From: Cordylochernes scorpioides
Taxonomy: Eukaryota > Arthropoda > Arachnida > Pseudoscorpiones > Chernetidae
Length of the DNA: 64,000 nt
Assembly: GCA_030710605.1 (NCBI GenBank)
Contig: CP092884.1
Location: 17,651,483 to 17,715,482 of the forward strand
Direction of reading: 5' to 3'
In this document: positions 1 to 11,254 of the stretch, piece after piece
How the letters are laid out: the number at the start of each line of letters is the position of its first letter
How positions within the stretch are numbered: the first letter of the stretch is position 1
Notes under the pieces: model-generated
Told to the model about the DNA's origin: nothing
Databases searched by the model: none
What the model saw: the letters and a program-made list of their open reading frames with translations, nothing else
Translations under genes and position numbers: made by a program

Positions 1-215
1 GATTTTTTGTTGGTCAAGAAGCTTCGCTACAATCTTAAATTTCCCCGATACATGGCCCAAATTGACTCTGTATTCTTGGTGGACACTTTCACTAGTATGA
101 CCTCCAAACACCACATGTTTAAGTGATTCCTGACCAATGGGAGATAGTCCGAGATCCTGGGCAGTTTTAGACAAAATATAGGATCGTTGGGAACCTGTGT
201 CAAGGAGGGCACGCA
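1..215 (-). CDS. BEL/Pao aspartic protease, partial
   Basis: The minus strand reads ALLDTGSQRSYI near 215-180 and continues open to the window edge. DTGS is the catalytic loop of a retroviral-type aspartic protease, and LLDTGSQRS is the usual form in BEL/Pao (DUF1758 / peptidase A17 region). It would cleave the gag-pol polyprotein. The domain is cut by the window boundary. The predicted 61-residue frame on the same strand at 27-212 is an out-of-frame shadow of it. Confidence 0.75.
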
Positions 216-369
216 CTACTTTCGCCGAAGTCGCACCTTCGACCTTAATCTTCAGTCTGTAGCAAAATCAGAGACGAAGCACTAAGACCGGAGAATGAAA
301 CTCCGTTTTCTACTGTAGGAGAAACGTTACAGTCTTCCACCTGTCCCTTGTCTTCATCCGCTGACTCGT

Positions 370-600
370 CCAGGAGCATTAAGAGGGCATAAAATATCAA
401 GGTGCTTCTTCTTACATCGAATACATTCAGTTAGGCGCCTTCTACAATTAGAATAGATATGACCTGGTTGGAGGCAGGAGAAACAACATTTAGCGTTTTT
501 AATACGCTCTCTTCTTTCTTTAATGCTCATTCTGCGCGCAGCAAGACATTCAGTGTTTTTATGATCTTTATTACAAAAGATGCAATTCTGGGCACGTCCA
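370..600 (-). pseudogene. BEL/Pao gag zinc-knuckle (nucleocapsid) segment
   Basis: Translation of the minus strand here gives three cysteine/histidine clusters in a row: one beginning CIFCNKDHKN, a second of the form CFSCLQPGH followed by a cysteine, and a third beginning CIRCKKKH. Three knuckles between capsid and protease are characteristic of BEL/Pao gag. They bind the element's RNA during particle assembly. The segment is in a different frame from the capsid frame at 571-1575, so it is separated by a frameshift. Confidence 0.75.
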
Positions 601-1575
601 GCAGAGTCCAGAGGCCGTAGGTATCTTTGCAGGATGTGAATGTGTGCCCACGTTTCTATCCTGTTTCAGAGATTTGAGTCCAAACTTGGATCCAGCTAAG
701 GCTATTTCTTGTTCTGCTGCAGCTTCCTTTTGGAGAAACTCCATAATTAGGTCAACTCTAGTTTGAGTCGAATCATTAGCATCAATCTTGACATCATGGA
801 GGGGGCTTCTTTGCCAAGCCTTCATGAGTTCCTCTGAGAGACATGCCTCAATCATTGGAAATATAAATACAGACATCTGTCTGGCCTCAATCTTTAAGGA
901 TTCCAATGCTCGCAAATGAATCACCAACTCATCATAAAATGAAGTCACCTTCAACTGTTGTTTGGAGGAGCAATCGATCATAAGGCGGATAAGGTCCCTG
1001 ACATAGACTTGTTGCAACAGTTCAGGCCTTTCAAATCTTTCTGTCAAAGTTTCTATAACTTTGGGGTATTTCTCGGCAGTCAGGGGGTAACTATCAACCA
1101 GTTTACTAGCTCTGGTTCCCGGCGACATAGATTGCACAAGATATTGAAACTTGTCGCTGTCTTCTAAAGTAGGATCGACGTGTATCTTGTTGAACTGTGC
1201 CCACCATCCCAACCAATCTTTTATTTCTCCTGTAAACTTCTTTAATTCTATCTTGGGTAGTTTTACAGTTCTATGGTGTGAGCTAGAAGCGAAGCTCACT
1301 TCACTGGTCGTGGGACTGGATGCAGTGATTCTGGGTTCAACAAGAGCGAGACATTTTTTATATATCCTCTTATATCTCTGGGTATATTGCGAAGCTTCTT
1401 CATCGTCTTGCTCTAGTTCCTCTTCGCTAACGTCTGAAGTTAGCATGAAGTCTCTTATCTTGCTTTGGATCACAAGAAGCTCACTGTGAGTTTCTTCAAT
1501 GATCTCTCTATTATATTCAATGTCCTCTACAGGTATCGGTGGAGTACCTGACAGAAACTCTTCTGTCGTCTTCAA
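571..1575 (-). pseudogene. BEL/Pao gag (DUF1759-type), frameshifted near its 3' end
   Basis: This 334-codon frame starts with an ATG and encodes a retrotransposon capsid protein of the DUF1759 type found in BEL/Pao elements. The family block with a WLGWWAQFNKIH-like core lies around residues 115-135, preceded by LPKIELKKFTG. The N-terminal 100 residues are acidic and probably helical. The frame ends prematurely just before the zinc knuckles, which continue in another frame. A one-base indel somewhere around 590-625 therefore separates capsid from nucleocapsid. In the family gag, nucleocapsid and protease normally form one polyprotein that assembles cytoplasmic particles. The rest of the frame has no stops, so the copy is fairly young. 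Confidence 0.85.
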
Positions 1576-1662
1576 GCTGCGTGTTAGTTGCTTTCTAAGT
1601 AAATTTCTATGTCTTTTTAAAATTTACATTTTTCAAAATAAAACATAAACAGAAGGTAAAAC

Positions 1663-1674
1663 AAAAGGTACTTA
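1663..1674. repeat. Left target-site duplication of the 373-bp array
   Basis: AAAAGGTACTTA at 1663-1674 is repeated exactly at 5733-5744. The two copies bracket the 373-bp array, and joining the outside sequence restores an uninterrupted BEL/Pao leader. That is the signature of an insertion making a 12-bp target duplication. Confidence 0.8.
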
Positions 1675-4600
1675 TATAAAACAAAAGGATTTAAAAGCGC
1701 GAATGTTTCTTTTATACATAAAACGAACTTCTACTGTCCTTACTGCGATGAAAAAATATATTGGGAGGGCTAGGCTCATCAGTGGTGAACCCTCCCAGCG
1801 GTTTCGCCAATTTAATCTACCAGACCGCTTCTCCGAGCTCCAATACTGTATTGGATCATTCTGCTTTTATATTCTACACTGAAGGATGGAATCTTAGAAA
1901 TGGTTTTCAAGGAAACTATGGACATAAGCTTATAGGACAGTAGAATTACATTGAAATATTTGCTTCGAGCAATGCTCTTCAGCAAACTATAAAGACAAGG
2001 CCAGTTAGGCATAAATTAACACAAAGCAATAACGCGCCATCTATATATATAAAACAAAAGGATTTAAAAGCGCGAATGTTTCTTTTATACATAAAACGAA
2101 CTTCTACTGTCCTTACTGCGAAGAAAAAATATATTGGGAGGGCTTGGCTCATCAGTGGTGAACCCTCCCAGCGGTTTCGCCAATTTAATCTACCAGACCG
2201 CTTCTCCGAGCTCTAATACTGTATTGGATCATTCTGCTTTTATATTCTACACTGAAGGATGGAATCTTAGAAATGGTTTTCAAGGAAACTATGGACATAA
2301 GCTTATAGGACAGTAGAATTACATTGAAATATTTGCTTCGAGCAATGCTCTTCAGCAAACTATAAAGACAAGGCCAGTTAGGCATAAATTAACACAAAGC
2401 AATAACGCGCCATCTATATATATAAAACAAAAGGATTTAAAAGCGCGAATGTTTCTTTTATACATAAAACCTTGAAAACCATTTCTAAGATTCCATCCTT
2501 CAGTGTAGAATATAAAAGCAGAATGATCCAATACAGTATTAGAGCTCGGAGAAGCGGTCTGGTAGATTAAATTGGCGAAACCGCTGGGAGGGTTCACCAC
2601 TGATGAGCCAAGCCCTCCCAATATATTTTTTCATCGCAGTAAGGACAGTAGAAGTTCGTTTTATGTATAAAAGAAACATTCGCGCTTTTAAATCCTTTTG
2701 TTTTATATATATAGATGGCGCGTTATTACTTTGTGTTAATTTATGCCTAACTGGCCTTGTCTTTATAGTTTGCTGAAGAGCATTGCTCGAAGCAAATATT
2801 TCAATGTAATTCTACTGTCCTATAAGCTTATGTCCATAGTTTCCTTGAAAACCATTTCTAAGATTCCATCCTTCAGTGTAGAATATAAAAGCAGAATGAT
2901 CCAATACAGTATTAGAGCTCGGAGAAGCGGTCTGGTAGATTAAATTGGCGAAACCGCTGGGAGGGTTCACCACTGATGAGCCAAGCCCTCCCAATATATT
3001 TTTTCATCGCAGTAAGGACAGTAGAAGTTCGTTTTATGTATAAAAGAAACATTCGCGCTTTTAAATCCTTTTGTTTTATATATATAGATGGCGCGTTATT
3101 ACTTTGTGTTAATTTATGCCTAACTGGCCTTGTCTTTATAGTTTGCTGAAGAGCATTGCTCGAAGCAAATATTTCAATGTAATTCTACTGTCCTATAAGC
3201 TTATGTCCATAGTTTCCTTGAAAACCATTTCTAAGATTCCATCCTTCAGTGTAGAATATAAAAGCAGAATGATCCAATACAGTATTAGAGCTCGGAGAAG
3301 CGGTCTGGTAGATTAAATTGGCGAAACCGCTGGGAGGGTTCACCACTGATGAGCCAAGCCCTCCCAATATATTTTTTCATCGCAGTAAGGACAGTAGAAG
3401 TTCGTTTTATGTATAAAAGAAACATTCGCGCTTTTAAATCCTTTTGTTTTATATATATAGATGGCGCGTTATTGCTTTGTGTTAATTTATGCCTAACTGG
3501 CCTTGTCTTTATAGTTTGCTGAAGAGCATTGCTCGAAGCAAATATTTCAATGTAATTCTACTGTCCTATAAGCTTATGTCCATAGTTTCCTTGAAAACCA
3601 TTTCTAAGATTCCATCCTTCAGTGTAGAATATAAAAGCAGAATGATCCAATACAGTATTAGAGCTCGGAGAAGCGGTCTGGTAGATTAAATTGGCGAAAC
3701 CGCTGGGAGGGTTCACCACTGATGAGCCAAGCCCTCCCAATATATATTTTTTCATCGCAGTAAGGACAGTAGAAGTTCGTTTTATGTATAAAAGAAACAT
3801 TCGCGCTTTTAAATCCTTTTGTTTTATATATATAGATGGCGCGTTATTGCTTTGTGTTAATTTATGCCTAACTGGCCTTGTCTTTATAGTTTGCTGAAGA
3901 GCATTGCTCGAAGCAAATATTTCAATGTAATTCTACTGTCCTATAAGCTTATGTCCATAGTTTCCTTGAAAACCTTTTCTAAGATTCCATCCTTCAGTGT
4001 AGAATATAAAAGCAGAATGATCCAATACAGTATTAGAGCTCGGAGAAGCGGTCTGGTAGATTAAATTGGCGAAACCGCTGGGAGGGTTCACCACTGATGA
4101 GCCAAGCCCTCCCAATATATTTTTTCATCGCAGTAAGGACAGTAGAAGTTCGTTTTATGTATAAAAGAAACATTCGCGCTTTTAAATCCTTTTGTTTTAT
4201 ATATATAGATGGCGCGTTATTGCTTTGTGTTAATTTATGCCTAACTGGCCTTGTCTTTATAGTTTGCTGAAGAGCATTGCTCGAAGCAAATATTTCAATG
4301 TAATTCTACTGTCCTATAGCTTATGTCCATAGTTTCCTTGAAAACCTTTTCTAAGATTCCATCCTTCAGTGTAGAATATAAAAGCAGAATGATCCAATAC
4401 AGTATTAGAGCTCGGAGAAGCGGTCTGGTAGATTAAATTGGCGAAACCGCTGGGAGGGTTCACCACTGATGAGCCAAGCCCTCCCAATATATATTTTTTC
4501 ATCGCAGTAAGGACAGTAGAAGTTCGTTTTATGTATAAAAGAAACATTCGCGCTTTTAAATCCTTTTGTTTTATATATATAGATGGCGCGTTATTGCTTT

Positions 4601-5732
4601 GTGTTAATTTATGCCTAACTGGCCTTGTCTTTATAGTTTGCTGAAGAGCATTGCTCGAAGCAAATATTTCAATGTAATTCTACTGTCCTATAAGCTTATG
4701 TCCATAGTTTCCTTGAAAACCATTTCTAAGATTCCATCCTTCAGTGTAGAATATAAAAGCAGAATGATCCAATACAGTATTAGAGCTCGGAGAAGCGGTC
4801 TGGTAGATTAAATTGGCGAAACCGCTGGGAGGGTTCACCATTGATGAGCCAAGCCCTCCCAATATATTTTTTCATCGCAGTAAGGACAGTAGAAGTTCGT
4901 TTTATGTATAAAAGAAACATTCGCGCTTTTAAATCCTTTTGTTATATATATATATATATATATATGGCGCGTTATTGCTTTGTGTTAATTTATGCCTAAC
5001 TGGCCTTGTCTTTATAGTTTGCTGAAGAGCATTGCTCGAAGCAAATATTTCAATGTAATTCTACTGTCCTATAAGCTTATGTCCATAGTTTCCTTGAAAA
5101 CCATTTCTAAGATTCCATCTTTCAGCGTAGAATATAAAAGCAGAATGATCCAATACAGTATTAGAGCTCGGAGAAGCGGTCTGGTAGATTAAATTGGCGA
5201 AACCGCTGGGAGGGTTCACCACTGATGAGCCATGCCCTCGCAATATATTTTTTCATCGCAGTAAGGACAGTAGAAGTTCGTTTTATGTATAAAAGAAACA
5301 TTCGCGCTTTTAAATCCTTTTGTTTTATATATATAGATGGCGCGTTATTGCTTTGTGTTAATTTATGCCTAACTGGCCTTGTCTTTATAGTTTGCTGAAG
5401 AGCATTGCTCGAAGCAAATATTTCAATGTAATTCTACTGTCCTATAAGCTTATCTCCATAGTTTCCTTGAAAACCATTTCTAATATTCCATCCTTCAGTG
5501 TAGAATATAAAAGCAGAATGATCCAATACAGTATTAGAGCTCGGAGAAGCGGTCTGGTAGATTAAATTGGCGAAACCGCTGGGAGGGTTCACCACTGATG
5601 AGCCAAGCCCTCCCAATATATTTTTTCATCGCAGTAAGGACAGTAGAAGTTCGTTTTATGTATAAAAGAAACATTCGCGCTTTTAAATCCTTTTGTTTTA
5701 TATATATAGATGGCGCGTTATTGCTTTGTGTT
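1675..5732. repeat. Array of about eleven 373-bp units with a head-to-head inversion
   Basis: About 4.06 kb of nearly identical 373-bp units. About 2.1 units run in one orientation (1675-2470) and about 8.7 in the opposite one (2471-5732). The switch is at 2470/2471. Successive period marks are 373, 373 and 375 bp. Unit differences are mostly single substitutions plus a longer TA run near 4944. Each unit contains the hairpin TGGGAGGG/CCCTCCCA (for example 2959-2994), a TTTGC/GCAAA hairpin with inner GAGC/GCTC arms (about 2769-2795), and CTGATGAG plus CGAAAC motifs. Small open frames of 60-90 codons recur in both strands only because the unit is repeated; none resembles a known protein. The 12-bp duplication shows that the array arrived as a mobile unit. 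Confidence 0.9.
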
Positions 5733-5744
5733 AAAAGGTACTTA
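5733..5744. repeat. Right target-site duplication of the 373-bp array
   Basis: Exact 12-bp copy of 1663-1674, immediately after the array stops partway through a unit (after GCTTTGTGTT). See the left copy. Confidence 0.8.
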
Positions 5745-5821
5745 GCTTAAGTCTTGACTTGTACTCCGCCGTTAATCCACTTGATCTTGCCTTGTCAGAA
5801 GCCCACCCGGGGACGCCACTT
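5745..5821 (-). promoter_or_regulatory. BEL/Pao leader and primer-binding site
   Basis: On the minus strand, three bases after the LTR end, the sequence TGGCGTCCCCGGGTGGGC (5801-5818) has the TGG start expected of a tRNA primer-binding site. The remaining bases down to 5745 are untranslated leader that continues at 1662 on the far side of the inserted array. I do not assign the priming tRNA. Confidence 0.55.
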
Positions 5822-6131
5822 TGTGAAGAGATTTCGGGTAGTCGATTCACAAAAGACTGTGCGAGTTCGGTAGAAGAATTTGCAGTGATGATTCTTTGTG
5901 GGCTGTTGCAAGGATTTAAATAAGATCACTAAATAGCAGAAAGGAGAGGGTAAAAGTCTCCTTCTAACTAACTTTATTCAATACATCTTAAGAGGACAGA
6001 GGAAAACACCCAACTGGTCGGTAGCCGACCAAGCCTTGTTCTGATCCTTTGTTGGCGGCTGACGCCGCCGGGGCTTGTTTGTTTACAGTCGTCACCTGAG
6101 CCGTCTGGACGGCGTCCATTATTCCACACAC
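5822..6131 (-). repeat. BEL/Pao 5' LTR
   Basis: A segment of about 310 bp with TG...CA ends directly outside the putative primer-binding site, so it is the 5' LTR of the minus-strand BEL/Pao element. The outer end falls in a short CA run (CCACACACACC), which leaves a few bases of uncertainty. The other LTR lies outside the window, so LTR identity and target duplication cannot be checked here. Confidence 0.6.
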
Positions 6132-8009
6132 ACCCTGTATAGAAAAAATTGTTTTATAATAATAATCTTTTCGAGAAGGATATTTTTCCCGCATCACACA
6201 CCATATCAAAACATTTCTTCTAAACTTTACAAGTGTTTGTTTGGGCGAAAATTGATACATGCAAATATTTGTTTATGCCCCCTCCCCCCGATTTTGACTG
6301 GTGCCTCGATCCTGCTAGCGGACATCTCTATACAAAAGACAGTTGGCATCGCCAAAATTACCATTTTTACTAATTAGTTGCTCTCCGGCTCTTCTCTTTG
6401 CAACTATGTATCACTCAGATAAAAGTTCTACTAGATTAGAATGTATATCCAATATATGTCGGATTGTAGAAGCTTGTGTTGCAAGCCACTAAATATTGAA
6501 CGGAGAAGAAATAACGAGGTATATATAAAAATAATTATCATTTAGAACTTGAGGAAATAATAAAAATGTCGGATGTCATGGTATATCAGAAGTGATGCAA
6601 GACCAACCCAATCATATCTCTCTGGAACCGGCTGCGAACTTCAGCTATCTTAAATTGATAGCTATTGAATCCGATTAAAGTCAAGGCTTAGTGCGGAATT
6701 GTCCTGCTATCGTGATAAAGGCTTAGCAAAAATACGATGTTTCTTTTTAAGGATTTCAAGTTGTTTTTGTACTCACGTATTTTGTAGTTAAGAGGACATC
6801 CCTTTTGATATAAACAAATATATATTTATTTAAGCAACGACTTGTTCCAATACAATTGTTGTAAACAAGCGAGCAAAGAATCAAAACATAAAGGAAATGA
6901 AGCGTAGAAGTAGTGACGTCAGCATCGATGATGATAAAAGTCAAAGTTTGCGTAACATATCGGCTCTATTTCTCAACATGCAGAGGAGCAATCGCACCTT
7001 TCTTTCCCCATTCACTCTGAATATATTGTAACATAGGGCGATTCCTTCTAAAATAACGAATTTAGAACGCTCTATATATCTTAATTTAATGTTTTCAAAT
7101 TTATAATAAATACGATATTCATTCATAGAATTGAATACTATAATGACATCGATGTTTCAAAGAAATTAGATTTTTCATCAAGGTACTCACATTGATTTCT
7201 TTTCTCAAACCAACAAGTAACTTTTACAGAGGCCATCCAAAGTAGTCAATTTTTTTCCCCAAGCCTTGTTTCAGTACACCACAAGGAGTGTTATCTGGTA
7301 TTTTCACAGGAATCTTAAAACATGGAATAGCAGAACTTCCTGTCTGCATTTATTTAAGGGCAATGTAATTAAGGGTTACCTTAGAGATTTTGTTTGCGGA
7401 GAGCCAAGAGAATGCGAGCATGATGGTGCAACTTCCATTCACATTCAGGGAAAAGATACTAATACTTAGAGATCGACTGAAAAACTTTCAAACTTCTCTA
7501 CAGTCGAGAGAATAAAGAGTGGGGACGCCCCCTCGAGGTCAGACCAATTGGCAACCACGTTCGGCCTGTGCGTCGACTTTTGTGGCGAGCATCGTTGTGG
7601 CATCTCACTTTCCAGTAAAATGAGGCCAACGACTGTGCAGATATTATTGAATCAAGTGAATCCGCGTGTACAGCTTTATTCAATATAGACGCAAGGGGAT
7701 GAAGGGCGGTGGTCACCCCTCAGCTCACGCCTACCTAGAGTGACTGCCAGGGTAAACAAAATCGTAGTTATGTCTTCTGACAAAGCCTCACGAAGCATTG
7801 GAGAACAGACCACTTCAACCAGGAGATCCCAACTTCAGCAAATCAAGGCGACGAGACTGTTATTTTGTAGTTTATTTTACAAATTAAGATATTATCTTAT
7901 TTTATTATCTTTACCAAGATTACAAACATATTAATTAGAGAATTATTTACAACTAACTAAAAGGTAAACATTAGGGCTATATGCATTCCTTTGTTCTGTA
8001 CTGCCAGGG
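6132..8009. other. Non-coding stretch without recognised features
   Basis: AT-rich sequence with a few GC-richer patches (about 6280-6320 and 7490-7760). No frame of meaningful length, no RNA gene and no clear tandem repeat is visible. The short predicted frames (60-100 codons) show no family motifs. The patch at 7490-7760 could be an old LTR or gene remnant; I see no decisive signature. Confidence 0.5.
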
Positions 8010-8098
8010 TTGCTGAAACACATTTATTTTAACAGAGACAACGGGTTTCCGAGACTGGAACAATACAACAATCGAGTTATCTCGATAACTGTATCTAT

Positions 8099-8836
8099 GT
8101 GGAGTTTTGCCCGGTATTCACACAGGTGCAGCAACTCCAAGCGCTGGACAAGCTGTTTGAGGGTAGAGAGGATATTCTACAGCTGTCCAAGATGAACGGC
8201 TGCTATCTTGTCGGCCTCGCCGAGTGCCTGATAATCGAGGACACCCTCCTCAAAACCTTTCCATACCAGGAGAAAGCTGAGAAGATAACAATCAGCAACC
8301 TGCCCTTCTGCGTCCAAGATAGCGACGTGATCTTTGCCCTGCGACTTTACAGGCGGGTGAGTCCCCATATAATCTCGATCAAGAGCTACACTGCCATAGA
8401 AATCAGGCCGGAGGCTTTCATGATGCTGAACGATGGCCTGAAGATCCATCAATTACCTACGCGCCTCGCCATCAAGGTTAGTGGAGAGACTACTCCGGCA
8501 TTCTTTTCTCAAGGAGTCCGGTGCAACAAATACCACAAAATGGTCCGCCGCCGATATAGCTGCTTACAGAAGACCGGGGAGGCAGCAGTGTACCGAGTAT
8601 CTTTCCCGCAGACGTGGGTCACAAGTGTGAACACCAACTATACGTCCACCTTCACTTCTTCTGCTGCGCAGTTATCAGATCTTCCTATTCTGCCCATTCA
8701 TGCCACGACAGTAGCAGGTTATATTCCGGTTGCACGCTCTTCACTTTTTCCCGCTTACATACCTGCACCAATCACCAGAGACGAAGTACTAACCAAGGTG
8801 AACAACGTTACAAGTAATAATGAAATTCTGAAGTAA
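8099..8836 (+). pseudogene. Non-LTR ORF1 nucleic-acid-binding protein, partial
   Basis: A 245-codon frame starting at a non-ATG codon, so the true start is upstream or lost. The N-terminal 130 residues are unrecognised. Around residues 140-165 the block GVRCNKYHKM followed by RRRYSCLQKTG looks like a decayed CCHC knuckle; the spacing and one expected cysteine are altered. ORF1 proteins of L1/Tx1-like elements bind the element RNA and accompany it to the target. The C-terminal 80 residues are low-complexity, rich in S, T, P and A. Its place just upstream of the endonuclease fragment supports the assignment. Confidence 0.6.
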
Positions 8837-9289
8837 AAACTTGCCCCCCATTCATCTCAGGTCATAAAACAACTGGCAAAATCAAAGGCACGTCAAAAAT
8901 GGATACTTTGATTGATATCCAGAAGGCATTGGTAGCCATCGATGAGCTTTAATCACTGGGGCTGGAGAGAGAAACCCTTCTCACAGCATTCACCGAACGG
9001 AAATCTCGACTCTCTCATGGCAACATCGAACTCGGAGAAGACCATGTGGCTCATGGCTCTGTTGAAGTATATTTCATGTACCCTCTACAAGCAGCTGCCA
9101 AGAGTCAAGACCTCTGTCAAGCAACAGCAATGAGCTTCTGCATAGCGGCTTCGTCTCTCGCTATAGAAGCATAGATTTCTGTTGTTTCTAGCGGCAGAAT
9201 GCTATTTACTTCGAATTCGTGTAGGAGGCTAACGTTACGGCTCTGAACAATAACCAAGATCTATGTTTTGGTTACTGCAACCATCGCGA

Positions 9290-9700
9290 AATCGATGTCT
9301 CCACAGGATCTGGGCTTGCCTACGTCGCTGCTTCTGGCTTCATCATTCTGTGGCGAGAAAAGATCGTCGTAGTCAGCGCCAACGTCCGAGATCACCAATT
9401 GGCATTGGTCAACTGTTATCTCTCTCATGCTCTATGTGAGCGGCTCCTACAGCTGCAGACCATATCTGAAACAATCAGAGAGAATTCGTGGGACCTCTGT
9501 GACCTGAATATCTCCGAAGAGACTACAAGCCACATCAGCTCTGGTTCAGTAGAAGCTCTCACAGAACTCTTCAACCAAGCCGATCTCGTAGACGCTGCGT
9601 CATCTTCGAGGCCACGCATCTACCAACTAGGGTCGCCTAACTCGAAAGCCGGATCGATGCGAGTCGTCTTGATCAATCCATCAGTCATCTAAACTCTCTG
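9290..9700 (+). pseudogene. Non-LTR endonuclease (APE-type) fragment
   Basis: A plus-strand frame reads GLAYVAASGFIILWREKI, then NVRDHQLALVNCYL and LCDLNIS. This parallels the second family copy (39120-39400), where the corresponding blocks are VLWHRVLWPGKI, NIRGLETRVINCHQ and FGDFNIF. GDFNI-like is the catalytic block of apurinic-endonuclease-type domains that nick target DNA in non-LTR retrotransposition. The glycine is already lost here (CDLNIS), so this copy is dead. Only the middle of the domain is visible. Confidence 0.55.
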
Positions 9701-10109
9701 GCCACGTTACTCATTACCGGAGAGTTAAATATAGGCTGTCGGACCACGTCATCCATTACTGGACAGCTAATTATAGGTTATCGGATCATGCCGACCATTA
9801 TAGGCTCTCTGACCACAATTCTCTCTTACTAATTACTGGACAACTAGTTATAAGCTGTAGAACCATCGTGCTGTGATGATTCTTCAGTTGGGCCAACCAC
9901 GTCATCCGCGCTGCATATCGCTGCCATGCTCCGCTCGAGCATCGTTATTGGCAGAGTGGCGACGCTCTTCGACGACGCCTCTAAGGCTATAACGGATTTG
10001 TCCAGCAGGAAACTCTGGATAAATTGTACATATATGGAAGCAAATAAGCTCTAACAGTTTAAGTGTCTTGGTGCTCCGCATTGTTGAAGATATGAGCCGG
10101 TTCATGCAA

Positions 10110-11180
10110 CCCAAGCTCGACGCCGCATCCATTGATGCAGACTATCCATCACTATCAGACCTGAGCCGAGTGCCTCCGCGTGCGTCGCTCGGAATTGATC
10201 AACATCTATGACGAGAATGGACGTCTCATGGAAGGTCAGGCGACGCGTCGTGAATTCTTCACAACCTTGCGCGAACGTTTCTCCCGCCTGTCCTGCGACC
10301 CTTACATTACCTCGGGGTTCCTGCGTGAAGTAATGACCCCATCACCCTAGAAAAAACAGTGAACCCTTACACAGACATGAGATTTCTTCAGAGTATATTA
10401 CCGCAGCCATCAGACTCCTACCGCTCAAAAGAGCACCTGAATACTGAAGATGTCATTCGATAATTCTTCGTTGGTGCGCTCAAGCGAGTCTTCAAAGCGT
10501 CGCTCATTTACCGGGATTACTTTCTTCTTCACAGCGGAACTCCATCTGTCTCATTCATAAGTCGCACGGTGGTCCAGGCCTCAACTGCTACGGACCCATC
10601 TCCATTCCAACGCCAGACTATCGGGTCTTCAGCAACGTTTTCCTCTGGCGAATTCGGCCTTATCTTCTTCACCTAGTGCCAGACCTACGCTGTTCCGAAA
10701 CGGTCCTCCTCTTGGAATATAGCTCGCGTGTCTGACGAGATTGCCGCAACTTCAAGGAACAACACGCCGCTAGCTGTCATCTCCACAGACCTTAAGTCTG
10801 CCTTTCGACACATTGGACCGGAGTTTCCTGATTTCTCTACTAATGCCACTTCGGCTGCCTCTGGCCTTCATCGGATGGTCCCTCGTACTCTATGCCGAAG
10901 CAAAAGCTACAGTCAGAGTAAAAAAGCACTACACACTCTCCTTCAATCTTATGAACGGAGTGAAACAGAGCTTCGTCGCCAGCGCCGCCTTCTTAAGCCT
11001 TGCGAAAAGTCCACTCCTGCGTCGTCTAGGGCAAATACCCAGTCAAGGTAACGTCCTGGCTTACTCCGACTACATCAACCTATTTACCTTGAGCGACGAG
11101 CAGTTCCAACTTGACAAAAACATTTTCGACATTCAGGTAATACGTCGGGAACTACAGCAAGAGCAAAGGTGATGGTGTGT
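10110..11180 (+). pseudogene. Non-LTR reverse transcriptase remnants
   Basis: Pieces of the linker and reverse transcriptase in changing frames. At 10728-10830 there is PLAVISTDLKSAFRHIG, matching the catalytic-aspartate motif A. At 10950-11090, NGVKQSF, SLAKSPLLRRLGQI and NVLAYSDYINLF correspond to motifs B and C. The usual YADD is YSDY here, so the active site is destroyed. Several frameshifts separate the pieces. The enzyme would have copied the element RNA at a nicked chromosomal target. Confidence 0.65.
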
Positions 11181-11254
11181 TGCTTGAAAAGCCGAGTTAA
11201 CCCCCCTTTGGACATCTCCTGGTATAAAGCGCAATAGAAGGTGATGGGCTGTCT

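Larger units (their letters stand above)
1..1662 (-). mobile_element. BEL/Pao LTR retrotransposon, gag-protease part
   Basis: This is the 5' coding part of a BEL/Pao element read right to left; it runs off the left edge of the window. Order along the minus strand: gag (from 1575 down), three zinc knuckles (about 590-370), then an aspartic protease (about 215-1). The leader, PBS and LTR of the same element lie at 5745-6131, beyond an inserted 373-bp repeat array. Reverse transcriptase, RNase H and integrase would lie outside the window. Family assignment rests on the gag type, the triple knuckles and the protease signature; I am confident of the superfamily and not of a named family. Confidence 0.85.

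Noticed and set aside
2945..2984. Calling a confident hammerhead ribozyme in the 373-bp unit
   Set aside because: Core strings and stem II arms are present, but stems I and III cannot form in the 19 bases between them, nor across adjacent units; kept only as an observation.
1761..5616. Recurrent 60-80-codon frames on both strands
   Set aside because: Each is the same stretch of the 373-bp unit read in two directions; no domain, and the inverted units mirror them exactly.
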